The notes below the pieces were generated by a model. That model was not told where the DNA came from. It was given only the letters and a program-made list of their open reading frames with translations, and ran no database searches. From positions 1-64,000 of the forward strand of contig NZ_BOVL01000057.1 in the NCBI RefSeq assembly GCF_019972155.1: DNA of 64,000 bases, read 5' to 3'. Positions 39,039-47,875 of the stretch are shown piece after piece. Both the position numbers and the translations under genes were made by a program. This DNA comes from Bradyrhizobium sp. RD5-C2. GTDB lineage: Bacteria > Pseudomonadota > Alphaproteobacteria > Rhizobiales > Xanthobacteraceae. Within the stretch, counting starts at the first letter, position 1; every line of letters begins with the position of its first letter.

Positions 39039-40331
39039 ATGAACGCGCCCACCCGCCTTCCGCTGCCACCGAGTCTCTACGCCGACACTGCGGTGGAGGC
39101 GACGCCGACGCCGCCGCTGACGTCAGACAAGAGCGTGCCGGTCGCGATCATCGGCGGCGGTTTCACCGGCTTGTCGACTGCGTTGCATCTTGCCGAGCAG
39201 GGCGTGCTTGCGACCGTGCTGGAGGCGCAGGAGCCGGGCTGGGGCGCCTCCGGCAACAATGGCGGTCAGACCAATCCCGGGTTGAAGCACGACCCCGACC
39301 AGATCGAAGCGGATTTCGGCGCCGATCTCGGCCGCCGCATGATCGAATTCTCCTACGGCACCACCAATTTCACGCACGACCTGATCCGCCGCTACCAGAT
39401 TCCCTGCGAGGCGCGGCAGAACGGCACGCTGCGCGCCGCCTACAATGAGGCCAGCGCGGCGGCGATCGAGACCACAGCCAAGCAGTGCATCCGGCGCGGC
39501 ATGCCGGTGAAACTGCTCAACGCCGCCGAGATGCGCGAGATGACCGGCAGCGACCGTTACCTCTGTGCGATGCTGGATGCGCGCGGCGGCGACCTGCATC
39601 CGCTGAGTTACGCGCGCGGCCTGGCGCGCGCCGCGATCGGGGCCGGCGTCGCCGTCCATGGCGAGACGCCGGCGCTGTCGTTGCGCCGTGACGGCGGAAG
39701 CTGGCGGATCGAGACCCCGCGCGCGGTCGTGCATGCCGACAAGGTGCTGCTCGCGACCAATGGCTTTACCGATGATCTGTGGCCCGCGCTCCGCCGCACC
39801 ATCGTGCCGGTGTTCTCCTCGATCGCGGCGACCGCGCCGCTGTCCGAGGAGGTCGCGCGTTCGATCATGCCGGGCCGTCCGGTGCTCTACGAAAGCGGCC
39901 ATATCACGGTCTATTATCGCATCGACCAGCACAACCGGCTGCTGATGGGCGGCCGCGGCCCGATGCGCTGGATCAGCAAGCCGACCGACGTCGCCTATCT
40001 GATCCGCTACGCCGAGCGGCTGTGGCCGCAGCTCAAAGGCGTTAGCTGGACCCATGGCTGGAACAGCCGCCTCGCCATCACCACCGATCATTATCCGCAT
40101 GTCCATGCGCCCGCGGAGAATCTATTGATCTCGCTCGGCTGCAACGGCCGCGGCGTCGCGCTCTCGACCGCGATGGGCGCACAGCTCGCCAGCCGCCTGA
40201 TCGAAGGCCCCAAGGCCGAGATCGACATGCCCGTGACGGGCATCAAGCCGATCCCGATGCACGCCTTCTGGCGCGTCGGCGTCACCACGGCCGTGCTGAC
40301 CGGGCGGGTCAGGGACAAGCTCGGGGTCTAG
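39039..40331 (+). CDS. FAD-dependent oxidase, DAO/PuuB-like (gamma-glutamylputrescine oxidase family)
   Basis: 430 residues from ATG 39039 (the TTG at 39021 overlaps the ATPase gene end and is less likely). The FAD motif VAIIGGGFTGLSTALHLAEQG begins near residue 35, followed by GWGASGNNGGQTNPGLKHDP, the conserved second FAD loop of PuuB-type oxidases, and a C-terminal GCNGRGVALSTAMGAQLA. The enzyme should oxidise an amine or amino acid to an imine with release of hydrogen peroxide. Its position right behind an amino acid importer and under an XRE-cupin regulator suggests import and first oxidation of one substrate, perhaps gamma-glutamylated amine or an N-substituted amino acid. Confidence 0.88.
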   Translation: MNAPTRLPLPPSLYADTAVEATPTPPLTSDKSVPVAIIGGGFTGLSTALHLAEQGVLATVLEAQEPGWGASGNNGGQTNPGLKHDPDQIEADFGADLGRRMIEFSYGTTNFTHDLIRRYQIPCEARQNGTLRAAYNEASAAAIETTAKQCIRRGMPVKLLNAAEMREMTGSDRYLCAMLDARGGDLHPLSYARGLARAAIGAGVAVHGETPALSLRRDGGSWRIETPRAVVHADKVLLATNGFTDDLWPALRRTIVPVFSSIAATAPLSEEVARSIMPGRPVLYESGHITVYYRIDQHNRLLMGGRGPMRWISKPTDVAYLIRYAERLWPQLKGVSWTHGWNSRLAITTDHYPHVHAPAENLLISLGCNGRGVALSTAMGAQLASRLIEGPKAEIDMPVTGIKPIPMHAFWRVGVTTAVLTGRVRDKLGV

Positions 40332-40337
40332 CTGCCG

Positions 40338-41327
40338 CTATCGCGTTCCGGCTTCGCCAAGGTGCGTTCTGAAGAACGCGATGGCGGCGGCGTGGAAGCG
40401 CTGATGAAACGCGACGCGGTCGAAGCCCGGCGCGTCGGTGCAGATGGCGGCCATCTTCGCTGTCTCCGCCGGCGTGCAGGTCGCGAGGAAGGAGAAGTGC
40501 TTCGCATCCTTAACCAGGTGAAATTCCGGTTTGGACGGAAGCCTGTCGTTGATGGCGGCGGCACAGCAGCCGGAGAGACCATCGCCATTCTGCGCGGGGT
40601 CCGAGCTCCACAATTGAACGGGGATCGTCACGGCTTTCAGGTTCTCGGCGGCAAAGAACAGCACAGGAAAGGGATCGACGATGATCGCTGCCTTGATCCG
40701 CGGATCATGGACGACCGGTCCGCTTGGTATTTCTCCGCCGTCGAGCTCCTTGCAGGCCCGCAGGCTCGATGTCTGGCAGTTCGGCAGGCCCTTGCGGAGA
40801 TCGGGCTCGCCGCCAATCGCCGCGAGGCCCGTATAGCCGCCCCAGGAGAAACCATAGAGACCGATGCGTCCGGCATCGATGTGAACCGCATCGGGCCAGC
40901 CTTGAAGCGCGTAGTCGGTCGCGCGCTTGATGTCGGCGGGCCGCTCGACCGTGACGGCAAGGCTGTCGGTGCCGCTGGTGTCGCGCTCGGTATCGGTTGG
41001 ATGATTGATCGTCACGACGATGAAACCGGCATCCGCCAGCGCTGCGGCCGTGTCATGGTGGCCGCCGAGCCAGCCACGCCGGCCATGCGAGATCACGATC
41101 AGCGGCAGCTTGTCTCCCGCGATCGGGCAGTCGTTGACGCCGAAGAACGTTCTGCCGCCGCGGGCGTCGATCTCGTGCGGGGGTTCGGCGCAGGGGTGCC
41201 AGGCGACCCCTCTGATCGCAGGTCCGTCGGGACCGGCGGGAACGTCGAAGTGCCGCAGTCCAGCCGCGTGCGCCGCAGAGGCCGCAAGCAGCAACAGGGC
41301 TGACAACAAGAAGGGAGCACAACGCAT
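40338..41327 (-). CDS. exported alpha/beta hydrolase (dienelactone hydrolase/PAF-acetylhydrolase-like)
   Basis: 329 residues with signal peptide (MRCAPFLLSALLLLAASAAH, cleavage near residue 22). Alpha/beta hydrolase core: oxyanion region LIVISHGRRGW, nucleophile Ser161 in GFSWGG, acid probably in the VDPF strand, catalytic His in KDAKHFSF. Several Cys in the mature part (residues 46, 67 and later pairs) could form disulfides, in keeping with a periplasmic location. It hydrolyses an ester or similar bond; the substrate is unknown. It starts 2 bp after the thioesterase gene stop, so the two are co-transcribed. Confidence 0.85.
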   Translation of the reverse strand: MRCAPFLLSALLLLAASAAHAAGLRHFDVPAGPDGPAIRGVAWHPCAEPPHEIDARGGRTFFGVNDCPIAGDKLPLIVISHGRRGWLGGHHDTAAALADAGFIVVTINHPTDTERDTSGTDSLAVTVERPADIKRATDYALQGWPDAVHIDAGRIGLYGFSWGGYTGLAAIGGEPDLRKGLPNCQTSSLRACKELDGGEIPSGPVVHDPRIKAAIIVDPFPVLFFAAENLKAVTIPVQLWSSDPAQNGDGLSGCCAAAINDRLPSKPEFHLVKDAKHFSFLATCTPAETAKMAAICTDAPGFDRVAFHQRFHAAAIAFFRTHLGEAGTR

Positions 41328-41329
41328 GG

Positions 41330-41734
41330 CTATCGCTTGTCCAGAATCCGCAATTCGGCCGTGGCGCTGGCAACCGTCACATTGTCAGCGTCAATCAGAT
41401 CGGCCTCGACGATCATGTCGCGGTCGGTCTGCGAGACGACCTTGGCCTTGGCCGTGATCGGCCCGACGCGCGCCGGCTTGTGAAACCGCGTGGTGAGGGT
41501 TCTGGTCACCACGGTCCTGGTGGACGGGAGCGCAGCGAGGGCGCCGAGACCCGTGGCCGAATCCAGCATCGCGGCGAGGAAGCCGCCCTGGATCGTTCCG
41601 TGCCGGTTGGTGAAGAGAGGCTGCCCCGCGAAGCGGATCGAGGCGATTTCGCCGTCGAATCCCAGCCACTCGCGTCCAAGGAGCTGGGCGCCGGGCGGCA
41701 CGTCTGCGTTTGCATCGCTCAAGCCGGTCACCAT
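41330..41734 (-). CDS. PaaI/YigI-type hotdog thioesterase
   Basis: 134 residues, a single hotdog domain with HGTIQGGFLAAMLDSATGLGALAAL (about residues 45-69), where the HG..GG..A..D pattern carries the catalytic Asp and the CoA-binding turn, and later TRTLTTRFHKPARVG. Such enzymes hydrolyse acyl- or aryl-CoA thioesters in the cytoplasm. The downstream gene encodes an exported hydrolase, so the pairing is not obviously metabolic. The start at ATG 41734 is the only reasonable one. Confidence 0.88.
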   Translation of the reverse strand: MVTGLSDANADVPPGAQLLGREWLGFDGEIASIRFAGQPLFTNRHGTIQGGFLAAMLDSATGLGALAALPSTRTVVTRTLTTRFHKPARVGPITAKAKVVSQTDRDMIVEADLIDADNVTVASATAELRILDKR

Positions 41735-41992
41735 TGTCCGTTGTTGCGTCGAAATGTATCAGCCCGTTTGCGTCCTGCAATGTCCTTCGGCGCCATCGCA
41801 AAAGCGTCAATCGCTGATTTATCTGCCGCGTCCGAGCGATCCGAGCCTGGGAAATCGCGGAACCATCTTTGATGTGGACAGCGGTCGAAATTTCGGGCCA
41901 TCCTGAGATCATTGACGATCCGCATTGTGCGTGACCCATGATCGGGCTTTTTTGCTCCCGGTGTTTGCGTGAGGTAAATCCGAATTCCCGAT

Positions 41993-43216
41993 TTGATTGC
42001 CACGGACTTGGAAGGCTCGTCGGCCGCCGCGACGACAGAGCTCCCCGCTGACCTGAAGGCTGACATCCTGGCGATTAGCCGGATCGATGCAGTTCCGACC
42101 ATCCTCGACGTCGTGTGCCGCAGCACAGGCATGGGCTTTGCCGCGGTAGCGAGGGTCACGGAAAGCCGCTGGATTGCCTGCGCAGTTCGGGACAACATCG
42201 CGTTCGGACTGAAGCCCGGTGGCGAGCTGAAGGTCGAGACCACGATCTGCGACGAAATCCGGGCGAGCGGACACGGCGTCGTCATCGACCACGTTGCCGA
42301 TGATCCGGCGTTTCGCGACCACCACACGCCGGCGATGTACGGATTTCAAAGCTACATCTCGATTCCGATCGTGCTCGCCGACGGCACGTTTTTCGGGACG
42401 CTCTGCGCGATCGATCCGCACCCGGCGAAGGTGAACACGCCGGAAGTCGTCAACATGTTCAAATTGTTCGCGTCGCTGATCGCGTTTCATCTGCAGGCGC
42501 AGGAGCGGGTCGCGACCAGCGAGGCGGCGCTGCTAGGCCACCAGCAAGCGGACGAGCTCCGCGAGCAGTTTATCGCGGTGCTCGCGCACGATCTGCGCAA
42601 TCCGCTCGCCTCGATCGACGCGGGCATGAGGTTGTTGCTGAAGGAGCCGCTCAACGAAAAGTCGATGACCTATGTCGGGTTGCTTCAGAACAGCGTAAAG
42701 CGCATGGCTACCCTGATCGACGACGTCCTGGACTTTGCGCGCGCCCGTCTGGGCGGCGGCTTCAAACTGAAGCGCAGCGCCGACGCGCAATTGCTGCCGG
42801 CGCTTGAGCAGGTCGTGAATGAATTGCGGGCAGCATGGCCCGATCGTGTGATCCAGACCGATTTCGCCATCAATCGCGGCATCAATTCGGATCCGGCCCG
42901 GATCGCGCAATTGCTGTCCAATTTGGTCGGCAATGCCCTGAAGCACGGCGATGGCAATTCGTCAGTCAGGGTGTCTGCGGCAACCGACAACGAGGGCTTC
43001 GAATTGTCGGTCGCCAATGGCGGGGCGCCGATCTCTCCGGCGGTGATCGAGAGGTTGTTCCAGCCCTTCTTTCGCGTTGCGCACCAGTCGACCTACGAAG
43101 GCCTGGGTTTGGGCCTCTACATCGCCGCGGAAATTGCGCGCGCCCACAACGGCAAGCTCGAGGTGACGTCCTCCGCTGCCGAGACACGGTTCACGTTTCG
43201 AATCCCGCGCTGCTGA
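41993..43216 (+). CDS. orphan GAF-domain sensor histidine kinase
   Basis: 407 residues from a TTG at 41993; an in-frame stop lies 16 bp upstream and no ATG precedes the GAF domain, so a TTG start is likely. A GAF domain (about residues 35-170) is followed by a dimerisation/phosphoacceptor helix with His199 (LAHDLRNPLASI), N-box LLSNLVGNALKHG and G-box GLGLGLYIAAEIA. It lacks membrane segments, so it senses a cytoplasmic signal. No response regulator gene is adjacent. GAF sensors of this short form bind small molecules, heme or bilins; a chromophore cysteine cannot be assigned, although Cys63 and Cys138 are in the domain. Confidence 0.88.
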   Translation: MIATDLEGSSAAATTELPADLKADILAISRIDAVPTILDVVCRSTGMGFAAVARVTESRWIACAVRDNIAFGLKPGGELKVETTICDEIRASGHGVVIDHVADDPAFRDHHTPAMYGFQSYISIPIVLADGTFFGTLCAIDPHPAKVNTPEVVNMFKLFASLIAFHLQAQERVATSEAALLGHQQADELREQFIAVLAHDLRNPLASIDAGMRLLLKEPLNEKSMTYVGLLQNSVKRMATLIDDVLDFARARLGGGFKLKRSADAQLLPALEQVVNELRAAWPDRVIQTDFAINRGINSDPARIAQLLSNLVGNALKHGDGNSSVRVSAATDNEGFELSVANGGAPISPAVIERLFQPFFRVAHQSTYEGLGLGLYIAAEIARAHNGKLEVTSSAAETRFTFRIPRC

Positions 43217-43282
43217 TCGGACTGTGCCCGCGCGTCGCGGGAATGCCTATATGTGACTCACCGGCCGTACCACATCTTCAGT

Positions 43283-43403
43283 GTCGTCCCGGCGAAGGCC
43301 GGGACCCATTACCCCAAATCTCAATCGTTGCGCGACGCTGGGGCCGCTATCCCATTCATCACCGCGCGCGGTGGTTATGGGTCCTGGCCTTCGCCGGGAC
43401 GAC
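43283..43403. repeat. extragenic palindromic repeat, family C copy 2
   Basis: 121 bp, ends GTCGTCCCGGCGAAGGCCGG and its reverse complement; centre GTTGCGCGACGCTGGGGCCGC is the inverted version of that in copy 1 (35740-35861). It lies in the 262-bp gap between convergent histidine kinase and crotonase genes, which otherwise holds nothing recognisable. Confidence 0.85.
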
Positions 43404-43478
43404 GGTGGTGCGTGAGGTGCGACCGTGAGGTGCAGCGGCCGTCTCGAAGCGCGGCGGTCTCCGCGCCGCGATCTCCGA

Positions 43479-44333
43479 TCATTCCGACGGCGACCACCAC
43501 GGATACTGGCTCGGCATGTCCTGCGAGACCTTGCCCGAAAAGGCCGGCTTCCGCTTCTCGATGAAGGACTGCACGCCCTCGCGCACGTCGGCGTGGCCGC
43601 CGCGCTCGACCGACATCGGCTTGTCGATCGCAAGCAATTCGAATGGATCAGGCGCGCCGGCGAAGCGCCAGAGCATCTGGCGGGTCAGCGCGACCGACAC
43701 GGCCGACGTCTCCGCCGTCATCTCGTGGGCGATCTGCCGCGCCCGCTCGAGCAAGGCATCCGGCTCGACCACCTCGCTGACGAGGCCGCCGGTCAGCGCC
43801 TCGTCCGCATCGAAGGTCCGGCCGGAGAGGCACCAGCGCAGCGACTGCGGCAGGCCGACGAGCTTTGGCAGGAACCACGCACTGCCGGCCTCCGGCACCA
43901 GCCCGCGGCGCGCGAAGATGAAGCCGATCTTGGCGCCGCGCGAGGCGATACGGATATCCATCGGCAAGGTCATGGTGATGCCGACGCCGACTGCAGCGCC
44001 GTTGATCGCGGCGATCGAGGGCTTTCGGCAGTTGAAGATCGCCTCGACGAAGCGGCCGCTGCGCTGGCCGGCGCTTGCGAACACGCCGGCGCCGTGGCTG
44101 CCCGATGTGTCAAAGCTGTTGGCGCCGCCGGAGACGTCGGCGCCGGCACAGAACCCACGGCCCGCGCCGGTGACGATGATCGCGCGGACGCTGTCATCTT
44201 CGTCGGCGCGCTGGAACGCGTCGGCGATCTCCGCGCCCATGGTGCCGGTGTAGGCATTGAGCTTGTCCGGGCGATTGAGCGTGACGATCATCAGGGAGCC
44301 GTCGATGTCGCACGTGATTTGCTCGTAGTTCAT
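43479..44333 (-). CDS. enoyl-CoA hydratase/isomerase (crotonase family)
   Basis: 284 residues. Crotonase fold with the two oxyanion-hole segments GAGRGFCAGADVSGG (about residues 56-70) and INGAAVGVGITMTLPMDIRIAS (about 110-131). The position of the second catalytic acid is Glu in GLVPEAGSAWFLPKLVG, present as in hydratases. It acts on CoA thioesters, adding water across a double bond or isomerising it. The long form of about 285 residues, with a C-terminal tail after the helical trimerisation part, occurs in Bradyrhizobium. Downstream of gamma-glutamyltransferase on the same strand (45 bp), but a metabolic link is unclear. Confidence 0.88.
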   Translation of the reverse strand: MNYEQITCDIDGSLMIVTLNRPDKLNAYTGTMGAEIADAFQRADEDDSVRAIIVTGAGRGFCAGADVSGGANSFDTSGSHGAGVFASAGQRSGRFVEAIFNCRKPSIAAINGAAVGVGITMTLPMDIRIASRGAKIGFIFARRGLVPEAGSAWFLPKLVGLPQSLRWCLSGRTFDADEALTGGLVSEVVEPDALLERARQIAHEMTAETSAVSVALTRQMLWRFAGAPDPFELLAIDKPMSVERGGHADVREGVQSFIEKRKPAFSGKVSQDMPSQYPWWSPSE

Positions 44334-44378
44334 GACGGCCTCCCCGGGATGCTTGTTGTTATGTGCGCCGCAATCGAT

Positions 44379-45968
44379 TCACCCCTCCGCGATTGCATCG
44401 CTCCACGGATGAAACGGCTCGGTGGCACCGCTGTTTGTGGTGCCGTCGCGCAGCACGATGCTGGGGCAGGCGAACTTCTTGGGCTGGGTCTGGATGCGGG
44501 CCTCCGCATAGTCGAAGCTGCCGCGCAGCACCTCACGCACAGCTTGCGGCAGGCGGACATCGCCGATCACGACATTGCCTTCGCTCGCGTCGATGCGTGG
44601 CTGATGGATCGCGGTGTCGAGATCCATGCCGAAGTCCATCACGAAGGAGAGCAGCTGCGACACCGCGGGCAGGATGCGGCGGCCGCCGGATGCACCGGCG
44701 GCAAGACGGCGGCCGTCGGCAGCCTCAGCCACCACGGGCGTGTAATTGGTCAGGCAGCGCTTGCCGGGTGCGAGCGAGTTCGGATTGCCTTGCGTCGGAT
44801 CGAACCACATGATGCCGTTGTTCATGGTGAGGCCGGTGTTCGGCGTCACGAATTTGGAGCCGAAGGTCGACAGCAGCGTCTGCGTCACCGCGGCCATATT
44901 GCCGTCGCGGTCGACCGCGGAGAAATGCGTGGTGCAGGATGGCGCGATCGCCTCGGCGCCGAGCGCGCGGCGGCCGTCGACATCGCCCATGTCCTTCAGC
45001 CGCTCGCGATAGGCGGCCTGCAGCGCCTCGGCGTAGGCAGCATAGGTGGCCGCATCCGGGCCGCCCTGCGCGGGCGCGAGCGCCTTCTGCAGCAAGCCGA
45101 GCGTGCGCGCCATGGTCGGACCCGCGGTCAGCTCCGGCGTCGCGTAGACCGTGCCGCCGCGATAGGGGATCTTGAGCGGTTCGCGCAGATGGGCGCGGAA
45201 GGCAGCGAGATCGCGCACCGACAGTGCGCCACCAGCGGCCTGGATGTCGTCGGCGATGCTGCGCGCCAGATCGCCTTCGTAGAAATCGCGCGGGCCGGCC
45301 GCGGCAAGCTGCGCCATCGTCGCCTGCAGCCTATCCTGCGGCATGCGGACCACCGACTTGATGCCCCATTGCGCATTCGGCGGCAGGCCGTCCAGCAGAT
45401 ACGCCGCGGCGCTGGCCGGATAGCGCCGCAGATCCGCGGCGGAGCTAGCGACCATGTCGGTGGTCCACCAATCCACGAGCAGGCCTTCACCGGCGAGCTT
45501 GACGCTCGGTGCCAACAGGTCCTTCCACGGCATTTTGGCGTGGCGGAGATGCGCCTCTTCCATGCCGGCGACGACGCCGGGCACCGCGATCGAGCCCGGT
45601 CCGTGCAGATTGCGGTCGTCCTTGACCCGCGCCCAGGGGAACAGGTCGGAGGCCGCGCCGCCGGTCAGCGGATAGTCCTCGAGGCGCAGGCCGTCCGGCG
45701 CGCGCATGCCGTAGTCGATCACCTCGACGCGGTTCTCCTTGGCGCGGTACAGCACCATCGCGCCGCCGCCGCCGGCGCCGCTCATCCACGGCTCCAGCAC
45801 GCCGAGGGCAAAGGTGGTTGCGATCACGGCGTCGACGCAATCGCCGCCCGCTGCCAATACCTCCGCGCCGACTTCGGCCGCCTTGCGCGACTGCGCGGCG
45901 ACGATGCCGCCCTTGGCGCTGACGGCCGGCTTGCGGATCACTTGCGAGTTGGAGAACTGGTCGGACAT
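44379..45968 (-). CDS. gamma-glutamyltransferase family protein
   Basis: 529 residues, Ntn-hydrolase that self-cleaves into two subunits. The predicted nucleophile is Thr346 (CTTHFSAVDRDGN), followed by TQTLLSTFGSKF and LAPGKRCLTNYTPVV of the small subunit, including the lid/gamma-glutamyl pocket motif GASGGRRILP. There is no signal peptide, whereas classical GGT is periplasmic, so this is a cytoplasmic-type member, possibly a gamma-glutamyl amide or cephalosporin acylase-like hydrolase. Family members cleave gamma-glutamyl bonds such as in glutathione conjugates. Divergent from a crotonase gene (101 bp gap). Confidence 0.9.
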   Translation of the reverse strand: MSDQFSNSQVIRKPAVSAKGGIVAAQSRKAAEVGAEVLAAGGDCVDAVIATTFALGVLEPWMSGAGGGGAMVLYRAKENRVEVIDYGMRAPDGLRLEDYPLTGGAASDLFPWARVKDDRNLHGPGSIAVPGVVAGMEEAHLRHAKMPWKDLLAPSVKLAGEGLLVDWWTTDMVASSAADLRRYPASAAAYLLDGLPPNAQWGIKSVVRMPQDRLQATMAQLAAAGPRDFYEGDLARSIADDIQAAGGALSVRDLAAFRAHLREPLKIPYRGGTVYATPELTAGPTMARTLGLLQKALAPAQGGPDAATYAAYAEALQAAYRERLKDMGDVDGRRALGAEAIAPSCTTHFSAVDRDGNMAAVTQTLLSTFGSKFVTPNTGLTMNNGIMWFDPTQGNPNSLAPGKRCLTNYTPVVAEAADGRRLAAGASGGRRILPAVSQLLSFVMDFGMDLDTAIHQPRIDASEGNVVIGDVRLPQAVREVLRGSFDYAEARIQTQPKKFACPSIVLRDGTTNSGATEPFHPWSDAIAEG

Positions 45969-46026
45969 GGCGTTGCTTTCGCTGTTCTTGTTGCGGGCGG
46001 GTCGCGTTGGCGTAGCATGCCAAGCA

Positions 46027-46042
46027 TGGCACTGTCAGTGCA
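46027..46042 (+). promoter_or_regulatory. possible sigma-54 element or operator
   Basis: TGGCACTGTCAGTGCA matches the sigma-54 layout (GG and GC at -24/-12 spacing) with two mismatches, and also forms the near-perfect palindrome GCACTG-T-CAGTGC. It lies 28 bp before the crotonase ATG at 46070, where a -12/-24 promoter would be. The two readings cannot be separated by eye. Confidence 0.3.
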
Positions 46043-46069
46043 ACAAGAACCAATTTCGGGGAGCGGAAA

Positions 46070-46843
46070 ATGAGCAGTGTGAAGTGTGAGCGGGACGGCA
46101 AGGTCGGCATTCTGACGCTCAACGATCCCGCCAGCCTGAATGCCATGACGCCGGAACTGCTCGGCGATCTCGCGCGCGCCATCGGCGAGATGGGCGTCGA
46201 GCCCGGCATCCGTGCGCTGGTCTTGACCGGGGAGGGACGCGGCTTCTGCTCCGGGCAGAATCTCAAGGCGTTCAACTCGCTCGGCGACAACATCTATACC
46301 GGCGTGATGAAGCATTACTGGCCGGCGATGCAGGCCTTGCGCGAGTGCCGGATGCCGGTGGTGGTCGCCGTCAACGGCGTCGCGGCCGGCGGCGGCTTCA
46401 GCCTTGCGATGTCCGGCGACATCATCCTGGCCGCGCGCTCGGCAAGCTTCATCCAGGTGTTCAGCCGGATCGGCTTGGTGCCCGACCTCGGTTCGACCTG
46501 GCTCTTGCCGCGCCTGATCGGGCGCCAGCGCGCGCTTGAGCTGATGCTGCTGAACGAGCCGTTGTCGGCTGAGCGGGCCAAGGAGTGGGGATTGGTGCGC
46601 GACGTGGTCGATGACGCAAGGCTGCTCGACGAGGCGAAAGCACTCGCCGGCCGCCTCGCCGATGGCCCGACGCGCGCGCTGGTCGCGACGCGGCAGCTGC
46701 TCGAGGAGAGCGAGCACGCGAGCTACGCCGATCAGTTCCGCCACGAAATCGAGCTGCAGATGGTGATCCGCGAAAGCGCCGACGCGAAGGAAGGCCGTCA
46801 GGCCTTCGTCGAGAAGCGCAAGGCCCAGTTCACGGGGCGCTAG
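46070..46843 (+). CDS. enoyl-CoA hydratase/isomerase (PaaG-like)
   Basis: 257 residues, the standard crotonase length. Oxyanion segments are GEGRGFCSGQNLKAFN (about residues 54-69) and VNGVAAGGGFSLAMSGDIILAA (about 99-120). At the second acidic position it has GLVPDLGSTWLLPRLIG, Asp instead of Glu, the feature of PaaG-type 1,2-epoxyphenylacetyl-CoA isomerases and related delta3,delta2-isomerases rather than plain hydratases. Aromatic or fatty acyl-CoA breakdown is likely. It is alone on its strand between gamma-glutamyltransferase (divergent) and a quinone oxidoreductase (convergent, 18 bp). Confidence 0.88.
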   Translation: MSSVKCERDGKVGILTLNDPASLNAMTPELLGDLARAIGEMGVEPGIRALVLTGEGRGFCSGQNLKAFNSLGDNIYTGVMKHYWPAMQALRECRMPVVVAVNGVAAGGGFSLAMSGDIILAARSASFIQVFSRIGLVPDLGSTWLLPRLIGRQRALELMLLNEPLSAERAKEWGLVRDVVDDARLLDEAKALAGRLADGPTRALVATRQLLEESEHASYADQFRHEIELQMVIRESADAKEGRQAFVEKRKAQFTGR

Positions 46844-46861
46844 GCCTTGCTTGTGGGCAAA

Positions 46862-47875
46862 TCAGCCGATCGCAATCGCGATCTTGCCGAAATGCGCGCC
46901 GCTCGCCATGTGGGCGAACGCGTCCTTGACCTGGTCGAGCGCGAACACCTTGTCGATCACCGGCTTGACGCCGTGCATGCTGATCCCGTCGCACAGCGCC
47001 TGCAGATCCTCGATCGAGCCGACGGTGACGCCCTGCAGCCGCTGCTGCTGCATCACCATCAGTGGCAGCCTTGTGTCGGAAGAAGCGGGACCGGCGAGCA
47101 CGCCGATGAAGGCGATGGTGCCGCCGATTTTCGTCGCGCGGATCGACTCATTCAGCGTGCCGACGCCGCCGACCTCGACGACGAGGTCGACGCCGCGCCC
47201 GGTCAGCTCGCGCGCCTTCTTGCCCCAGTCGGGCGTGGTCTTGTAGTTGAGCGTGACATCGGCGCCGAGCTGCTTGAGCCGCACGATCTTGGCGTCGCTG
47301 GAGGAGGTCGCGATGACGCGGGCGCCGCACATCTTGGCAAATTGCAGCGCGAACAGCGACACGCCGCCGGTGCCCTGGGTCAGCACGGTCTTTCCCGGTT
47401 TGATGTCGCCGAGTTTGACCACCGCGCTCCATGCCGTGAGGCCGGCGCACGGCAGCGCTGCGGCTTCGATGTCGCTGAGATGGTCCGGCGTGCGCACCAG
47501 CGCGTGCGCCGGAAACACCCGGTATTCGGTCAGCACGCCGTCGACGCTGCCGCCGAGCGCCGCGCGCATCCGCGCCTCGCTGGGCTCGCCGCCGAGCCAG
47601 CTTTCGAAGAAGCTGCCGATCACGCGATCGCCGGGTGCGAAACTCCTGACCCCGGCGCCGACTGCCTCGACGACACCGGCGCCGTCGGAGACCGGCACCA
47701 GCGGAAACTTCTGCCTCGAACCGTAGCCGCCCTTGACCGTGAGCAGGTCGCGATAGTTCAGCGTCGCCGCCTTCAGCCGCACCAGCACCTCGCCGGGGCC
47801 GGCCTGTGGAACCGGTTTGTCGACCAGCGCAAGCGCATCGACGCCGCCGGGGCCTTGCAACTCATAGCATTTCAC
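46862..47875 (-). CDS. NAD(P)H quinone oxidoreductase-like medium-chain dehydrogenase
   Basis: 337 residues from GTG 47875, chosen because GGAG lies nine bases upstream and homology begins at VKCYELQGPGG. MDR superfamily: GroES-like domain (about residues 1-130) and Rossmann domain with GTGGVSLFALQFAKMCGA (about 165-185). The zinc-ligand GHE motif of alcohol dehydrogenases is replaced by SDGAG, so this is a zinc-independent quinone-reductase/enoyl-reductase type enzyme using NADPH. The substrate is unknown. It is convergent with the PaaG-like gene and divergent from the DUF2066 gene. Confidence 0.9.
   Translation of the reverse strand: MKCYELQGPGGVDALALVDKPVPQAGPGEVLVRLKAATLNYRDLLTVKGGYGSRQKFPLVPVSDGAGVVEAVGAGVRSFAPGDRVIGSFFESWLGGEPSEARMRAALGGSVDGVLTEYRVFPAHALVRTPDHLSDIEAAALPCAGLTAWSAVVKLGDIKPGKTVLTQGTGGVSLFALQFAKMCGARVIATSSSDAKIVRLKQLGADVTLNYKTTPDWGKKARELTGRGVDLVVEVGGVGTLNESIRATKIGGTIAFIGVLAGPASSDTRLPLMVMQQQRLQGVTVGSIEDLQALCDGISMHGVKPVIDKVFALDQVKDAFAHMASGAHFGKIAIAIG

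Noticed and set aside
2969..43403. Repeated palindromes as a possible CRISPR array or insertion sequence ends
   Set aside because: Copies are single, kilobases apart, in different orientations and without spacers or transposase genes; they are extragenic palindromic repeats.
43425..46073. 882-codon open frame antisense to the crotonase and gamma-glutamyltransferase genes
   Set aside because: It spans two real genes on the other strand and their promoter, with no recognisable domain; a shadow of codon bias.
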